Source of the DNA: Mya arenaria
Lineage: Eukaryota > Mollusca > Bivalvia > Myida > Myidae
DNA: 64,000 nucleotides
NCBI RefSeq assembly: GCF_026914265.1
Contig: NC_069126.1
Coordinates: 28,848,854 to 28,912,853, forward strand
Direction: 5' to 3'
Shown: positions 51,201 through 61,735 of the stretch, piece by piece
Numbering within the stretch: position 1 is the stretch's first letter
Layout of the letters: each line of letters starts with the position of its first letter
The notes under the pieces: model-generated
The model's database searches: none
What the model saw: only the letters and a program-made list of their open reading frames with translations
Told to the model about the DNA's origin: nothing
Program-made: the position numbers and the translations under genes

Positions 51201-51944
51201 ATTTGCCAAACAGGCAACGATCATTGAACTGATGGTATTAATGTTATCATGCTTTATCAAAATGATTATCTTTCATTTAGATTAGAATTAATCCCTAAGG
51301 GTAGATCGCAGTCATTGACCTTATCAAACGCATGCCTAATGCTGTAAATGAATCAGATATGTCTCATCACCGAATGTCCCTAGCCACGATGTAAGGTTTG
51401 TGATTTATTTTATCTTCTATTTCTATTTTCTTTTCTCCTTTAAAAAATGATTATCTTTCGGGCATATAAAGCATATGCAGTTATATCACTCGTTTGCTTT
51501 ACCGGAAGCATTTGAAAATGCCGTCATGACCCAAGGAAGATAATCAATTTGATTTAAAAAATATCACGTTATCATTCTGGCCAATATCGCTTATTGATAT
51601 TGGTCCCTTGATGTTGTGTGAGTCTCCCGATGTAGCATTAAACAAGCGACTGCGTGTGTTCGTGATATTTTTATCCCAATGTTTTGTATCAGTTACATTT
51701 GAATCGTATGTTATTGCTTTGGAAAAGAATATATAAAAAAGACTATCAACAACAATCGAAGCAAATATTTCGATAACTGTGGTATTATGAAATGTGATAT
51801 GTTGCGCAGTTAAGCTGATCTTTATCTGTGTCCATAACTGAATTTAACGTTCAGCGTCAAAATTTGTTTAGTTAGTGACAAAGCATGTGCCGTTGCATAA
51901 AGTATACATATATATATATATCACGCCTAAAACATAAATGACGC
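48219..51944. other. 3' flank of gene B and intergenic DNA
   Basis: The first 170 bp is 3' UTR (AATAAA near 48380). Beyond that I recognise no gene. A GC-richer patch at 49560-50330 has an open minus-strand stretch (FVSTVRIGVTVATARDADGA near 50190-50290) of about 45 codons and an overlapping plus frame (50103-50300). Neither can be assigned. Confidence 0.4.
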
Positions 51945-52200
51945 AACGCCATTGGTCCAGGACTGGTCACGCGGTGACCCCATTTTTTTCCATATTTGGT
52001 CACCAAAATTATATCGTACCAAAATATCGTCTATTTTCCGAATCCGATGAATATTCTGATAAATAAATGAAACATTTAAACATGTTAACAGGTTGTCGAC
52101 GTGATGTATTCGTTACGGGGTTAATAGGTGACCCGATATGGGATATACGGAGCGCTTAAACCATATTCGGGTCCGAGGTTTGCTCTACTAACCCCGTAAC
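51945..52200 (+). mobile_element. Dispersed element, copy 2 (paired with 1635-1855)
   Basis: Same ordered blocks as the first copy, in opposite orientation. The right part carries an inverted repeat: GTTACGGGGTTAATAGGTGACC near 52113 and TCTACTAACCCCGTAAC ending near 52200. No coding capacity. It looks like a non-autonomous DNA element. Confidence 0.6.
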
Positions 52201-53551
52201 TGATAGTAACTTCTTGCTTTCCCTTTAAAATATAGAGGAATTAAAACAATGAAATGTTTGATTTTTGTACTAAAACAATACAGCAGGTTTATTGCATGTA
52301 GACATGAAAACTGCGGTGTCGAAATTTGGCCGAGACAGCTATGTGATCTCAATTAAAAAGACCATAATAAATAAATAAATATTTAACTTCCCCATTTTAA
52401 CTTCCTTTTTAACAAAAGGTTTCATAACTGGGGCAATAAGTCACGCAAATTGTTTCCTGTGCATATAATACTCAAGGCGTTATCTTCTTTTTCATGATGG
52501 GTATGCAATATGTTTTCTGTTTAGGTCGAGTATAGTTCAACAGTTTTCTAATCCTTATTTTGATGAGGCATTTTGTTAGGCCGGTGCAACGGTTTTTGAA
52601 TATGCAGTCAGACGTTTTAGAAGTATTTGTTACGCAGACGCGTTCACTAGTAAAATGATATTTGAAAGGCATGGTAGGCAAAGAAATAAAGAAGTACTCT
52701 GAACAAAGGGGAAGTGGGGCTACAACCTTATTGGTAATAAATATTATCTCGTTTTTTTCTTGTTTGTTTATTAGAATGCCTATCGACTTTTTTTCAGGGT
52801 GCCATTTTATAACACAAATATAAAAATCAACTACTTTTTAATTGCATTTCCTTTAAAAAAAATCCAAGCTTGGGAAACTTCATTTTAAAAAACCGTGCAT
52901 TAGAAGAAGAGAGGAAAATTGTTCGTCTACGTTTATTCTTGTCAATAACATCAAATAAACATCGTAGGGAAATGTGGTTAGTAAATTATAATATGGGGTT
53001 AAATACGATAGAACACAATTGATAAAAAAAGAAAATGTTTACGAGGAAGAGAAAAATGTATAAGAGTATAATATACACCGAAAATATAAAGACTTTGTTA
53101 AACACATCAATTGAATAAGCAAACAGTAGTCCTTGTTTTATTCTAATTTGAAACTCATGTAAGAAATACGTTAATGAAACACAAGTTATGCTCCAATTAT
53201 TTGATAGTAACTAGTCAGTGCAATAACAATATAATTATGTTCTTTGAGTTTCGTATAATATAAAAAAATATATAATGAAATAATTGATTCGATTATTTTT
53301 ATAGAAGATGGATTTCACAAAAAAAAAACATAACAATTAGTTAAACACCGTTATATTTAAATCAAGTGTACATTTAAGCAAACATCATTCAATAACAATC
53401 GCAAGATGCCTTCGATTTAATTACAATGATCAAATACGTAACATCACAATCACTTTAAAATCTCAATCAGTAAGGAAGTAATTACAAAACATAATGGGTA
53501 GACAATGCGGAAATTATATATAGTACATACGCTTCAATCAAAGGTCATAAA
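52201..53551. other. No gene recognised
   Basis: AT-rich with several homopolymer runs. The short minus frame 52472-52681 has no motif. Confidence 0.35.
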
Positions 53552-53829
53552 CACAATGGGCCGATTGTTCAGATCATTGTTTAAGTTAACAACGTTGTTA
53601 ACGTCACCGTTGTTATTTTTAACATCTTCACTGGTCTGGAAGTTTAATGAATACATTTGTTATCAGCACTGTTTTCTTATAATATGAAAGACAGCTGTTT
53701 TATCGGGGGGGGGGGGGTGTCATTAAATGTAATAGCACATCATCAAGTGGTTAACGTTGAAAAGTTAACATCACTCTCGTTAATCACATTGTTTACTTCA
53801 ACAAAGTTCTTAACAATCGGCCCATTGTG
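53552..53829. mobile_element. Fold-back (MITE-like) element
   Basis: CACAATGGGCCGATTGTT at 53552-53569 is perfectly inverted at 53812-53829 (18 of 18), and the similarity continues inward with mismatches (GTTAAC and TTTACTTCAAC-like blocks). About 278 bp, non-coding, with a run of 13 G (53705-53717) near the middle. Target duplication not clear. Confidence 0.85.
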
Positions 53830-54036
53830 AAATAATAAAAATATGATACATATATTCTTTCTTCTCTTTGAACTACTTAAGGAATCAGACCAACAAATAA
53901 GCTTGTTCTCTGAAAGCAAACATTTATGTTAATTATGACCCCTTATCATCAAGGTACTTAATTGCTAATTACTTAAATGTAAAAGAATGACTGGAATTAC
54001 ATCATACATAAGGTCAAAATATAAATATATACATAT
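53830..54036. other. No feature seen
   Basis: AT-rich spacer. Confidence 0.3.
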
Positions 54037-54606
54037 GTGACCAACGTATCGGTGCGCTACCCGCAGTGGATCTGGAGAGATTGGAAATCGTTCCTATCCA
54101 GGCATTTCAAGTCATTTGTAGGAATACGGTAAATATTTGTGTGTTACGTTAATATTGAGATTTTGGTTTACTGTATTGTACAGTTATTTTTAATATATTA
54201 AAATATTTTTCTGCGTAGATCCATATTATATAACAGGAATTGCATTTTCGATGGAGACCCGTTTTACCTAATAACAGACCAAATTATTCAATTATTATTA
54301 AGTTAATTCTTTTTCAGGAAATACCAACATTTCAGGTTCACAGCCAGTCTGCCAGGCATCGTGATTGTAAAGGAAAAAAGGGGTGGCGAAGAAACACATA
54401 TCAACCTCCTTAAGGACCGCTCCTTCAGGTTTTTAGTGGACACCAGGCCGGAACCGGTTCAAGCGGCTGGTCTAAGCTTGAACAGGAAGGAATATCTCCG
54501 TCGGAGTGTTAGCAAACACGTGTCCGAAAGAGAAACGGGAACAGTTTTGCGCGGGGTTTGCATCTTAAAAGACGTTCATGTAATATGTAGTGGTCAGATT
54601 ACTTGA
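54037..54606 (+). CDS. Cryptic two-exon coding segment, partial, family unknown
   Basis: Exons 54037-54128 (5' limit unknown) and 54318-54606 are joined by ACG|GTAAAT and TTTTTCAG|GAAA. The phases match and the joined frame stays open: VTNVSVRYPQWIWRDWKSFL, then SRHFKSFVGIRKYQHFRFTA, then SLPGIVIVKEKRGGEETHIN and on to a TGA at 54604-54606 (about 127 residues). Composition is coding-like (GC-richer, balanced amino acids) in AT-rich surroundings. W-x-x-W, HFRF and LPG patterns suggest a conserved protein, possibly part of a DNA transposon or a host gene whose 5' exons lie elsewhere or are lost. I cannot name it. Confidence 0.4.
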
Positions 54607-55563
54607 GACACTTGAATATTTATCAATTAAGTTATTCCATCTGTTTTATGATAAAAAATATTCTTGGTTTTTACACTGCTTCATATAATGTTGTGGAATG
54701 ATCCATAGTCGTTAAACAATGTTTTGAAGACACGCATTACATGAAAAATATTGATAGAAAATTAACTGCGAAATAATTGTAGGTACACCACATACATGAT
54801 TATTATATAACGTTCATGTTAAGATGTATGCTTGTACTTTGGTGTCAAATGTATTATTATATTATATTGACAGTCACCAGTGATCTCAATATTTTGATGT
54901 AAATTAAAGAATATTGCTTGTAAATCTTGTTTGATTTATTTTAAAATTAAACACTTAAACTGCGCATGTTGTTGGAATACTACACTTTAGTATAAAAGAA
55001 CAACTACAGTTGCCTAGCAACCCAAGTGACGTCATACTGACATGTATCAAACTTAAACTGAATGTGCAATTCTTTTACGATAGTAATGGAATGAATGATC
55101 AACATTTTAATTTGTTTTTTTTCTGCCTGATTAAAAGAAAAGAATCCGAACATCTAACGCCGTAAACGTGACATTGTAGAACAGAGAACGTTCAGAAAAA
55201 TGCTATACGGTTGGCTCATTTGAATGCGTTTTTGTGTAAGAAAAAATAGGCGCATATAAATAAAACTCGTATGGTTAAGCTCATAAATAATTACTTGTTC
55301 CAAATATGTAAAAAAAATAATTTCGTAATATATATATATGCGTGTTTTACTTCAATTGAACTCGAAAAAACTATCAAATAGTACCATTATGTTATATATA
55401 TTATATGGGGTCACCAATTATCCAAATTTTAATCTATTTGTAGCTCGGAAACAATAATATATCATTCCTGAATATATACGTTCGCTATAACGGTCGAGTG
55501 TATCATATACTTATTTTACGCTGTCTGCTCTTCAATCTGAGTTTTAAAGGAGTTGGTTTCAAA
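54607..55563. other. 3' flank region between convergent genes
   Basis: No gene. It holds an RFX-like site next to a CRE (separate entry) and the 3' flank of the membrane-protein gene. Confidence 0.4.
55009..55034 (+). promoter_or_regulatory. Composite RFX X-box plus CRE
   Basis: GTTGCCTAGCAAC (55009-55021) fits the palindromic RFX consensus. Five bases later comes TGACGTCA (55027-55034). The order and close spacing resemble the X1-X2 pair of MHC class II promoters. It lies 530 bp past the stop of the minus-strand gene and 400 bp past the plus-strand segment, so its target is unclear. Confidence 0.5.
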
Positions 55564-58041
55564 TTAAACGTTATTAAAAGAATACGCGTCACACTCTGAG
55601 CTATCACTGTCCTCCTCTACAAAATAACCCAAATACGTTTTTACAGTATGCGTTAGCTCCTTTCCATAGGGCCCAGAAATGCTATGTCGCTGCTTGTCTT
55701 TGCATATTCTTTTGAATATTTGAGGAATTGCACAAATTAATAAAGCCGTCCCAACATGCATAATTACATGAAGTTCCTTGAAACTGTCCGTCTTAATCAG
55801 CAGATTTAAACAAACCCACAGAATCCCAATGATCACGACTGTTTTAAGGAATGTAAGAAAGAAAAGCTTTCGCCTTGGGCAAATGGTTTCTACGACAAGT
55901 TCAAACAAAGATTCCCGAACTGCTCTTCTACCTTTGTACTTATAAATCACTCTCATTTGCAAACACATATTTCCCCTTTCCAATGAACTTGCTATTCTCA
56001 CGATATCACTCAGTAGTCGACGATAAATCATCGAAAAATCATTTATACTCTCCGAAATATAATAGAAAACGGTGATAACAAAAATAATGTACCCGTAAGA
56101 CGATTTGGGATAGACAATTAATCCAGTGAAAGTGAATATAGCAACACGCGATATGAATAATGTTGCGTCGAGGAAAATATTTCCAAACATAAACAGAAAA
56201 AATAACACTGCAACCACAAGAACTGCTGTCCAAATATATTTCCCAACTAAGTCCGAATAAACGCTTCTTCGAAAAGGTCTACAGTATGCTTTGACCATAA
56301 TAATACCGAATGAAATAATCGGAAAGCCGTATATAAACAGCGAAAGAAACAGCTCTATAAAGCATATTGCCAAATAAAATGGTAAGAAGGGTAAACATCC
56401 AACCTTTCTTTTAATCTTTCCCCATCGTAGTATCTGAATTGCGATTGCGTGCTTCCAATACTTGATATTAAAGAGCATAAAAAACTGTGCAATAAAAAGA
56501 GTGTATATTTTGTAATACCCGTTTGCAACATACACATTTTTAGAACCCAGAATGCCTATCCTTTTTACTGTGAGTAAAATTGGGGATGACTCAAACTCGG
56601 ACCTTGATGTTCGATTCACCAATATAGCTTCAGATAGAAGGTTGTTCAGTGAAGCAGGCATAACAACAAGTAGCTCAGTAATAAGCAAATAGCAGGCAAG
56701 AGCTACGTAAGGACCACCGATATACGGCAAGAAGTTCTCTTTGCTCTTTGAATAACCTGTTATCATGGAGCGAAACCCAAGAAGTACCCCACTATCGGCG
56801 GAGTCAATGACAAAATCATATAAAAATATGTAATCCAGTAAAAGTTGAAGTCCAATAATGACGAAACTAAGAAATGGAAAAAATAATCTTGCAAATCGCC
56901 CTGAACAACAACTCACACAATTGCTTTGATCACCGTCATTTCCGTCATGACATTCTTTCATTGGCATAAACAAAGTGTTGACCAAGGTAACATGATTGGT
57001 ATCTTCAAATATGAATGTGTCCTCGTTTGAAAATCGACTGCTCTCTGTGTCCGCATTTGAAATTCCACGTTGGCCAAGTGTCCTTTGAATTTCAGATAAC
57101 TTAATGGTACTCTTTTTATGTGAAGAACATTTATACAGTGTGTACATGATGACAATAGGACAATATATGAAAAGAGTAAACGATACAATGCTAGGAAGAG
57201 CCCACCAGATGTTGTCATATTCAAATGTTTGCTCTCTACACTTCATCTCCCTTCTTGGATTAATAGTGTTATTGTAGAAGTAGTCGCAACAATTGTGTTG
57301 TACAGCTTCGATGGGGCATACCACGTGTTTACAAAGAACATAAGGTTCTATGTACTGTCGCATCTTGTAACAGAAGAAGCTGGGTCCATATGTTTCTTTA
57401 TCAATTGTCATCATTTCATCTACCAAACTCTTCAATGCATTCGCAATTTTCTTATCATCTTCTTGATTGCCGACAGTAATATTAAGGCAGTTACCGGATA
57501 TTCGCTGTAGAGGTATATTCACGGGTTTTCTTATCACCTTTTCGTACAGCAATGTCATTGACCAAATTCCAAATTCAGCAGGCCATTTGAGGAACTCGAA
57601 AGCACCTTTCCGTCCCCAAAATGTCCATATCCAAATGTTGTCGCTGATTATTAGCGTGGGATGTTTAAATACAACACCAGATCCATGGTCTGGTGTTAGA
57701 TTTAAGAAAACAAAGTTGCTTCCGGAACTGACAACTGCATGCCGAAATGTGTTGACTAATCGTGGATCAATCGTTAAATTGCAGATTTCGTTTTCAGCAT
57801 AAGTATTACGAACATCTTTTCCTGACGTATTTATAACTGGTTGATTGTTGGCGTCCTCTAGTAGTCTTACGTTCTTCTTATCATGATTGGTTCCTGGCAA
57901 TATAAATTTTAACATATTGCCATGTCCTTTTGTAATTGGCGTGTAGGCACCTTTTTGTACCGTTGCATTTAAACACCCATTCACAAAATATATAATTGTT
58001 ATTATAAATAAAACTACTGGTCGTGTGGCTATGTACATCAT
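55564..58041 (-). CDS. Multi-pass membrane protein, single coding exon, 825 residues
   Basis: Complete open frame from ATG 58041. A good acceptor (CTGCTTTTCAG) ends one base before the ATG, so a 5' UTR intron is likely and supports this start. Residues 1-23 look like a signal peptide. 24-275 form an ectodomain with N-glycosylation sequons (NATV, NTSG, NLTI, NLTP, NITV, NNTI) and a Cys cluster (CKHVVCPIEAVQHNCCDYF). The first helix is about 279-303, followed by a cytosolic loop (304-384, Ser/Asp-rich, CVSCC). About nine further hydrophobic segments lie near 385-410, 441-462, 508-525, 552-584 (two), 601-625, 632-663 and 727-775. The tail ends acidic (EEDSDSSECDAY). No family signature for channels, GPCRs or transporters is visible to me. 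It resembles expanded uncharacterised bivalve membrane proteins (inference). Confidence 0.85.
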   Translation of the reverse strand: MMYIATRPVVLFIITIIYFVNGCLNATVQKGAYTPITKGHGNMLKFILPGTNHDKKNVRLLEDANNQPVINTSGKDVRNTYAENEICNLTIDPRLVNTFRHAVVSSGSNFVFLNLTPDHGSGVVFKHPTLIISDNIWIWTFWGRKGAFEFLKWPAEFGIWSMTLLYEKVIRKPVNIPLQRISGNCLNITVGNQEDDKKIANALKSLVDEMMTIDKETYGPSFFCYKMRQYIEPYVLCKHVVCPIEAVQHNCCDYFYNNTINPRREMKCREQTFEYDNIWWALPSIVSFTLFIYCPIVIMYTLYKCSSHKKSTIKLSEIQRTLGQRGISNADTESSRFSNEDTFIFEDTNHVTLVNTLFMPMKECHDGNDGDQSNCVSCCSGRFARLFFPFLSFVIIGLQLLLDYIFLYDFVIDSADSGVLLGFRSMITGYSKSKENFLPYIGGPYVALACYLLITELLVVMPASLNNLLSEAILVNRTSRSEFESSPILLTVKRIGILGSKNVYVANGYYKIYTLFIAQFFMLFNIKYWKHAIAIQILRWGKIKRKVGCLPFLPFYLAICFIELFLSLFIYGFPIISFGIIMVKAYCRPFRRSVYSDLVGKYIWTAVLVVAVLFFLFMFGNIFLDATLFISRVAIFTFTGLIVYPKSSYGYIIFVITVFYYISESINDFSMIYRRLLSDIVRIASSLERGNMCLQMRVIYKYKGRRAVRESLFELVVETICPRRKLFFLTFLKTVVIIGILWVCLNLLIKTDSFKELHVIMHVGTALLICAIPQIFKRICKDKQRHSISGPYGKELTHTVKTYLGYFVEEDSDSSECDAYSFNNV

Positions 58042-58045
58042 TCTG

Positions 58046-58640
58046 AAAAGCAGAAATGATGAAAGTTATAGTGGGAGTCTTCATGCAAATCAGAACTACA
58101 TTCAATACATTCAATTACTATAAATATATTAGAAAACCACACTGAGACTTTTCTAAGCAAGAAAAAGGTGAAATATTGTCTCAATAATCGAACTTTATGA
58201 TCATGTGTTACAAAAGTGAAAACTATTATTGACCATGCTATATAATATTCTGGAAATAATAATTGTACCAATAATTACTCCACGAGGAAGACGTCTAGCT
58301 ATATATCCTGCTCAACAGTTTCCAGATAAACGTGTGAAACAAATGCGAGTTTATTTTTAATAATCGAGCAATTTTATCATACTTATTCTGAATAAATACA
58401 ACCACACATGACTACTTAACGTTTTCACCGTAACTGAAGACATGTCGTCGAACTTTTTTCTTCCTCAATATACCGCTGATGGTTTCTATTCAACAATAAA
58501 CAGTTTCATACCCGGCGTTTTTATATACAAATGATTTTTCAGACATAAGGTTCTCTAAACGTGTGAAATAATCAAGGAAGAAGACATTCAAGTACTTGAT
58601 TGTGTATTATCTACTTGACCTTGATTATTTAATCACCCCT
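58046..58640. other. Promoter / 5' UTR intron region of the membrane-protein gene
   Basis: It should contain the first non-coding exon and promoter (minus strand). No clear TATA box. The open minus frame at 58038-58271 overlaps the ATG and is not supported. Confidence 0.35.
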
Positions 58641-61600
58641 TTCCCTATCTTTGAAAATAAATACTAGACATGTCGATGTGCTTTCAACTAATAAAATTTA
58701 TCATAAATGGGACTCGAAATTTAAGGATAATTTTGTAGCAGATATAAGTGCAGATATACACAAATTAGAACATGATTTGCATGATGAAATTTCTAAGGAA
58801 GGAAATGTTGATAAACTGACAAATATTTTTACAACATTTCTGTCAGAGATTTTTTGAGAAAAAGGCCAATTCTTCGCCTTATTTTGATAGGGCACGGGCC
58901 ATTAAGAATGACTGGTATGACAGTAAATGCAAGCGAAAATACTGCGTATATAAAAACGCTGTCTGTCTGTATAATATTTCTTTAACTGATGGGGATAGAT
59001 TAGCAGCGTTAAGCGCAAAGAAAGATTACAAGTATCAGTGTAGAACATCTAAGAATAACTTTAATAAGGCGCGATGTAAAACGATGAATGAAATGCGAAA
59101 GAAGACACCTAAATATGGAAAATATTTAAGAATAAGTCAAATAGTAATTTCGGGGACAATATATCAAATAGAGAGTTTAAGGACTATTTTGATAATTTGA
59201 TGTCAAATATAGATGTCCAACCTCATAAGGAAAGTAGGAAGTATGTTGAGGATTTCGACAATAATGCCAATAATGACCCACACTTTGCTTGTTCTCTCGA
59301 TAATATTCTGTATGAGTATTTTAAGTCAAGTATACCTGTTATAATTAATCCCCTAGGGATATTCTTCAATCATATAGTTGATATGCGAACTTTTCCCAGT
59401 AGTTGGGCTACATGAGCCATAATTCCAATATATAAAAAGGGAGAGCAAACGGACCCAAATAATTATAGAGGGGTTAAACTAATAAGCTGTTTTGCTAAAC
59501 TATTTACAGTTATATTAAATAACCGGCTTAAAAAGTGGGTAAAAGAGCACGATATTTTGACAGATCCTCAGTTTGGTTTTAAAAGTAACTACAGTACGAT
59601 TGACCCGGTGTTTATACTTAACTCTCTTATACAAAGGCAATTAAGTAAGAAGAAGAAATTGTATTGTTGTTTCGTGGACTTCCGTAAGGCATACGACTGC
59701 ATTGATAGAGGGCGCCTTTGGTTTAAACTTATCAAACTTGGTATTGATGTGACGTTTTTGTCTTTGCTGAGGTCGATGTATAGTGAGGTGAAAATGTGTA
59801 TTAAACATCTTGGTTCTTTGTCAGATTTCTTTGACAGTAATATTGGCTTATTTCAAGGGAAGATAACCTCCCCGATTTGTTTTTCTCTCTTTCTCAATGA
59901 TATTGAGCTTTAGTTACAACAAGGTAAATGCAGGTCTCACAGTTGATGAGATTTCGGTTTATTTGTTGTCATTCGCAGACGATGCAGCTATTGTGTCGGA
60001 AACTAGAAAAGGCCTTTAGGAGTCATTGAATAATTTATGTACTTATTGTTGTAAATGGAATCTGACGGTCAATGCGGAAAAGACTAAAATTGTGGTGTTT
60101 AGAAAAGGTGGTCGGTTAGCTAAAAATGATATATAGCCGTCCAACGATCAAGCTGTTGAAACTGTCCTTTAAAGATGGACTCTTATTCCCATGTAAGATT
60201 TACAACAATTAAAACTTTTGTTTTTATATTCCAAAATGGATGAATAAATGTCGAGCAATGGTTCTCATGAAGGATACATAGTTGAATTTGAAAGAAATGA
60301 GCGTAAAACATGGTATTTCTGCCAAAAAAAACTACAGTAAACCACAGTAAATCTTTTAGCATTCACCAATCATTTAATATTTCTGCGCTTTCTGCTATTA
60401 AAACCACGATTACAATATTGTTATAAGTAATTAATATTTTCCATAACTGCATTATTAGGTAAGTAGTTTAAGGTGTATCAGTCCAAATTTATGTTTGTTA
60501 TACATGTGTATGTATTGATTTTTGAATAACAGTGTCACTTTAACTATCTCGGTGTAATATTTTTCTATGGTGGATCTTTCATGCAGGCGGCTATTACACT
60601 GGCTGGCAAGGCATTGAGGTCTATAAACTCACTTAAGGCCTTGATCAAACGTAACCAGGTACCTATTGATATAATGTTCAACTTGTTTGATGCATTTGTT
60701 TTGTCAATTCTTAACTATAATTCAGAATTGTGGGGTTATATTCAGCCAGAGGTGATAGAAAGAGTACACAGGAAATTTTGCAAGTGGGTGCTTAATGTCA
60801 AGCGCTCCACAAATTCATTTTCACTCTATGGAGAGCTAGGCAGATTTCTGCTATATATTGAGAGACATATTCGCGTATTAAGTGTTTCCTTAAATTATAC
60901 AAAGATAAAAAAGATAATTGTATCCTCAGGGCAATATTAAAGGATCAATACAGGGATCTTGATGATAATCCACAGACAATAAACTGGGTCTCTAAAGTAA
61001 GAAGTATACTTCTGTCAGCGGGTTATGCGGATGTGTGGTTATTCCCTGAGTCTGTTAATGTAAATTCATTTGTCCCCATGTTTAGAAATATATTAAGAGA
61101 TGTATACATAATTAGTTGGCGAGCTTCCATGGTGACACAGTCATCATTGCATTTATATAAGGAAGTTAAACATGCATTTCAATTGTCTAACTACATGGTA
61201 TTACTGGATCATATAAAATATAGAAATGTTTTAGCTAAACTCATATTGTCCTCGCATATTTTTTTATATTGAACTAGGTAGACATAAAAGTATCCCTAGA
61301 CAAGACAGAAAATGCACGCTGTGCCATTTAAACGATATAGAAGACGAGTTTCATTTTGTTTTTGTTTGCCCAATGTATAATGACATCCGACAGACTTATA
61401 TTCCTAGATAGTATGTTAGAAATCCTAGTATGATTAAATTTATATCATTACTAAATTGTGATAAAAAAACTCTGTTAATAAAATTAGCGATTTTTGTATT
61501 TACGCTTTTAAGATAAGAGACATAAATATATGATATCTTAAAAGACATTCTCACATTATATTGCTGTTAAATGAGTTAGTTTTGTGTATACCATATGTAT

Positions 61601-61735
61601 TGTTGGTATAGGTACCAAAATATCAATATGCATTACTTATTTATTACATGCATGCTATTTTTTTTTCATTCTGTGTTTATAACCATAAGCTGTATATGCT
61701 TAAGTTAAATAAACATTCTGTTCTGTTCTGTTCTG
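58640..61735 (+). mobile_element. Non-LTR retrotransposon (LINE) remnant, 5'-truncated and broken
   Basis: In order along the plus strand: the linker upstream of RT (KWDSKFKDNF; SPYFDRARAIKNDWYDSKCK), RT finger/palm (IIPIYKKGEQ, NNYRGVKLISCFAKLF, DPQFGFKSNYSTID, CCFVDFRKAYDCIDR, GLFQGKITSPICFSLFLNDI), catalytic box FADD (59972-59983), thumb (CKWNLTVNAEKTKIVVF, YLGVIF) and a C-terminal CTLC..H..C zinc knuckle near 61310-61375. It ends with AATAAA-like sequence and (TTCTG)4 at about 61711-61732, a LINE-type 3' tail. The endonuclease domain is missing. Breaks: frameshifts near 58855, 59120, 59920, 60925 and 61265, stops at 59413, 59911 and 60017, and a TTAA element at 60169-60543. It belongs to the CR1/Jockey-like group by motif style; clade not certain. 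Confidence 0.9.
60169..60543. mobile_element. TTAA element nested in the LINE
   Basis: TTAA at 60169-60172 and 60540-60543 brackets about 367 bp. The ends TTAAAGATGGACTCTTATT and (other strand) TTAAAGTGACACTGTTATT agree at 14 of 19. LINE sequence resumes directly after it (AACTATCTCGG, NYLGVIF), which proves insertion. The interior matches 39891-40268. It is piggyBac-like by target site, non-autonomous and non-coding. Confidence 0.85.

Noticed and set aside
58038..58271. Upstream minus-strand frame overlapping the start of the membrane protein
   Set aside because: A splice acceptor sits just before the main ATG, and this frame has no signal or motif. It is probably intron.
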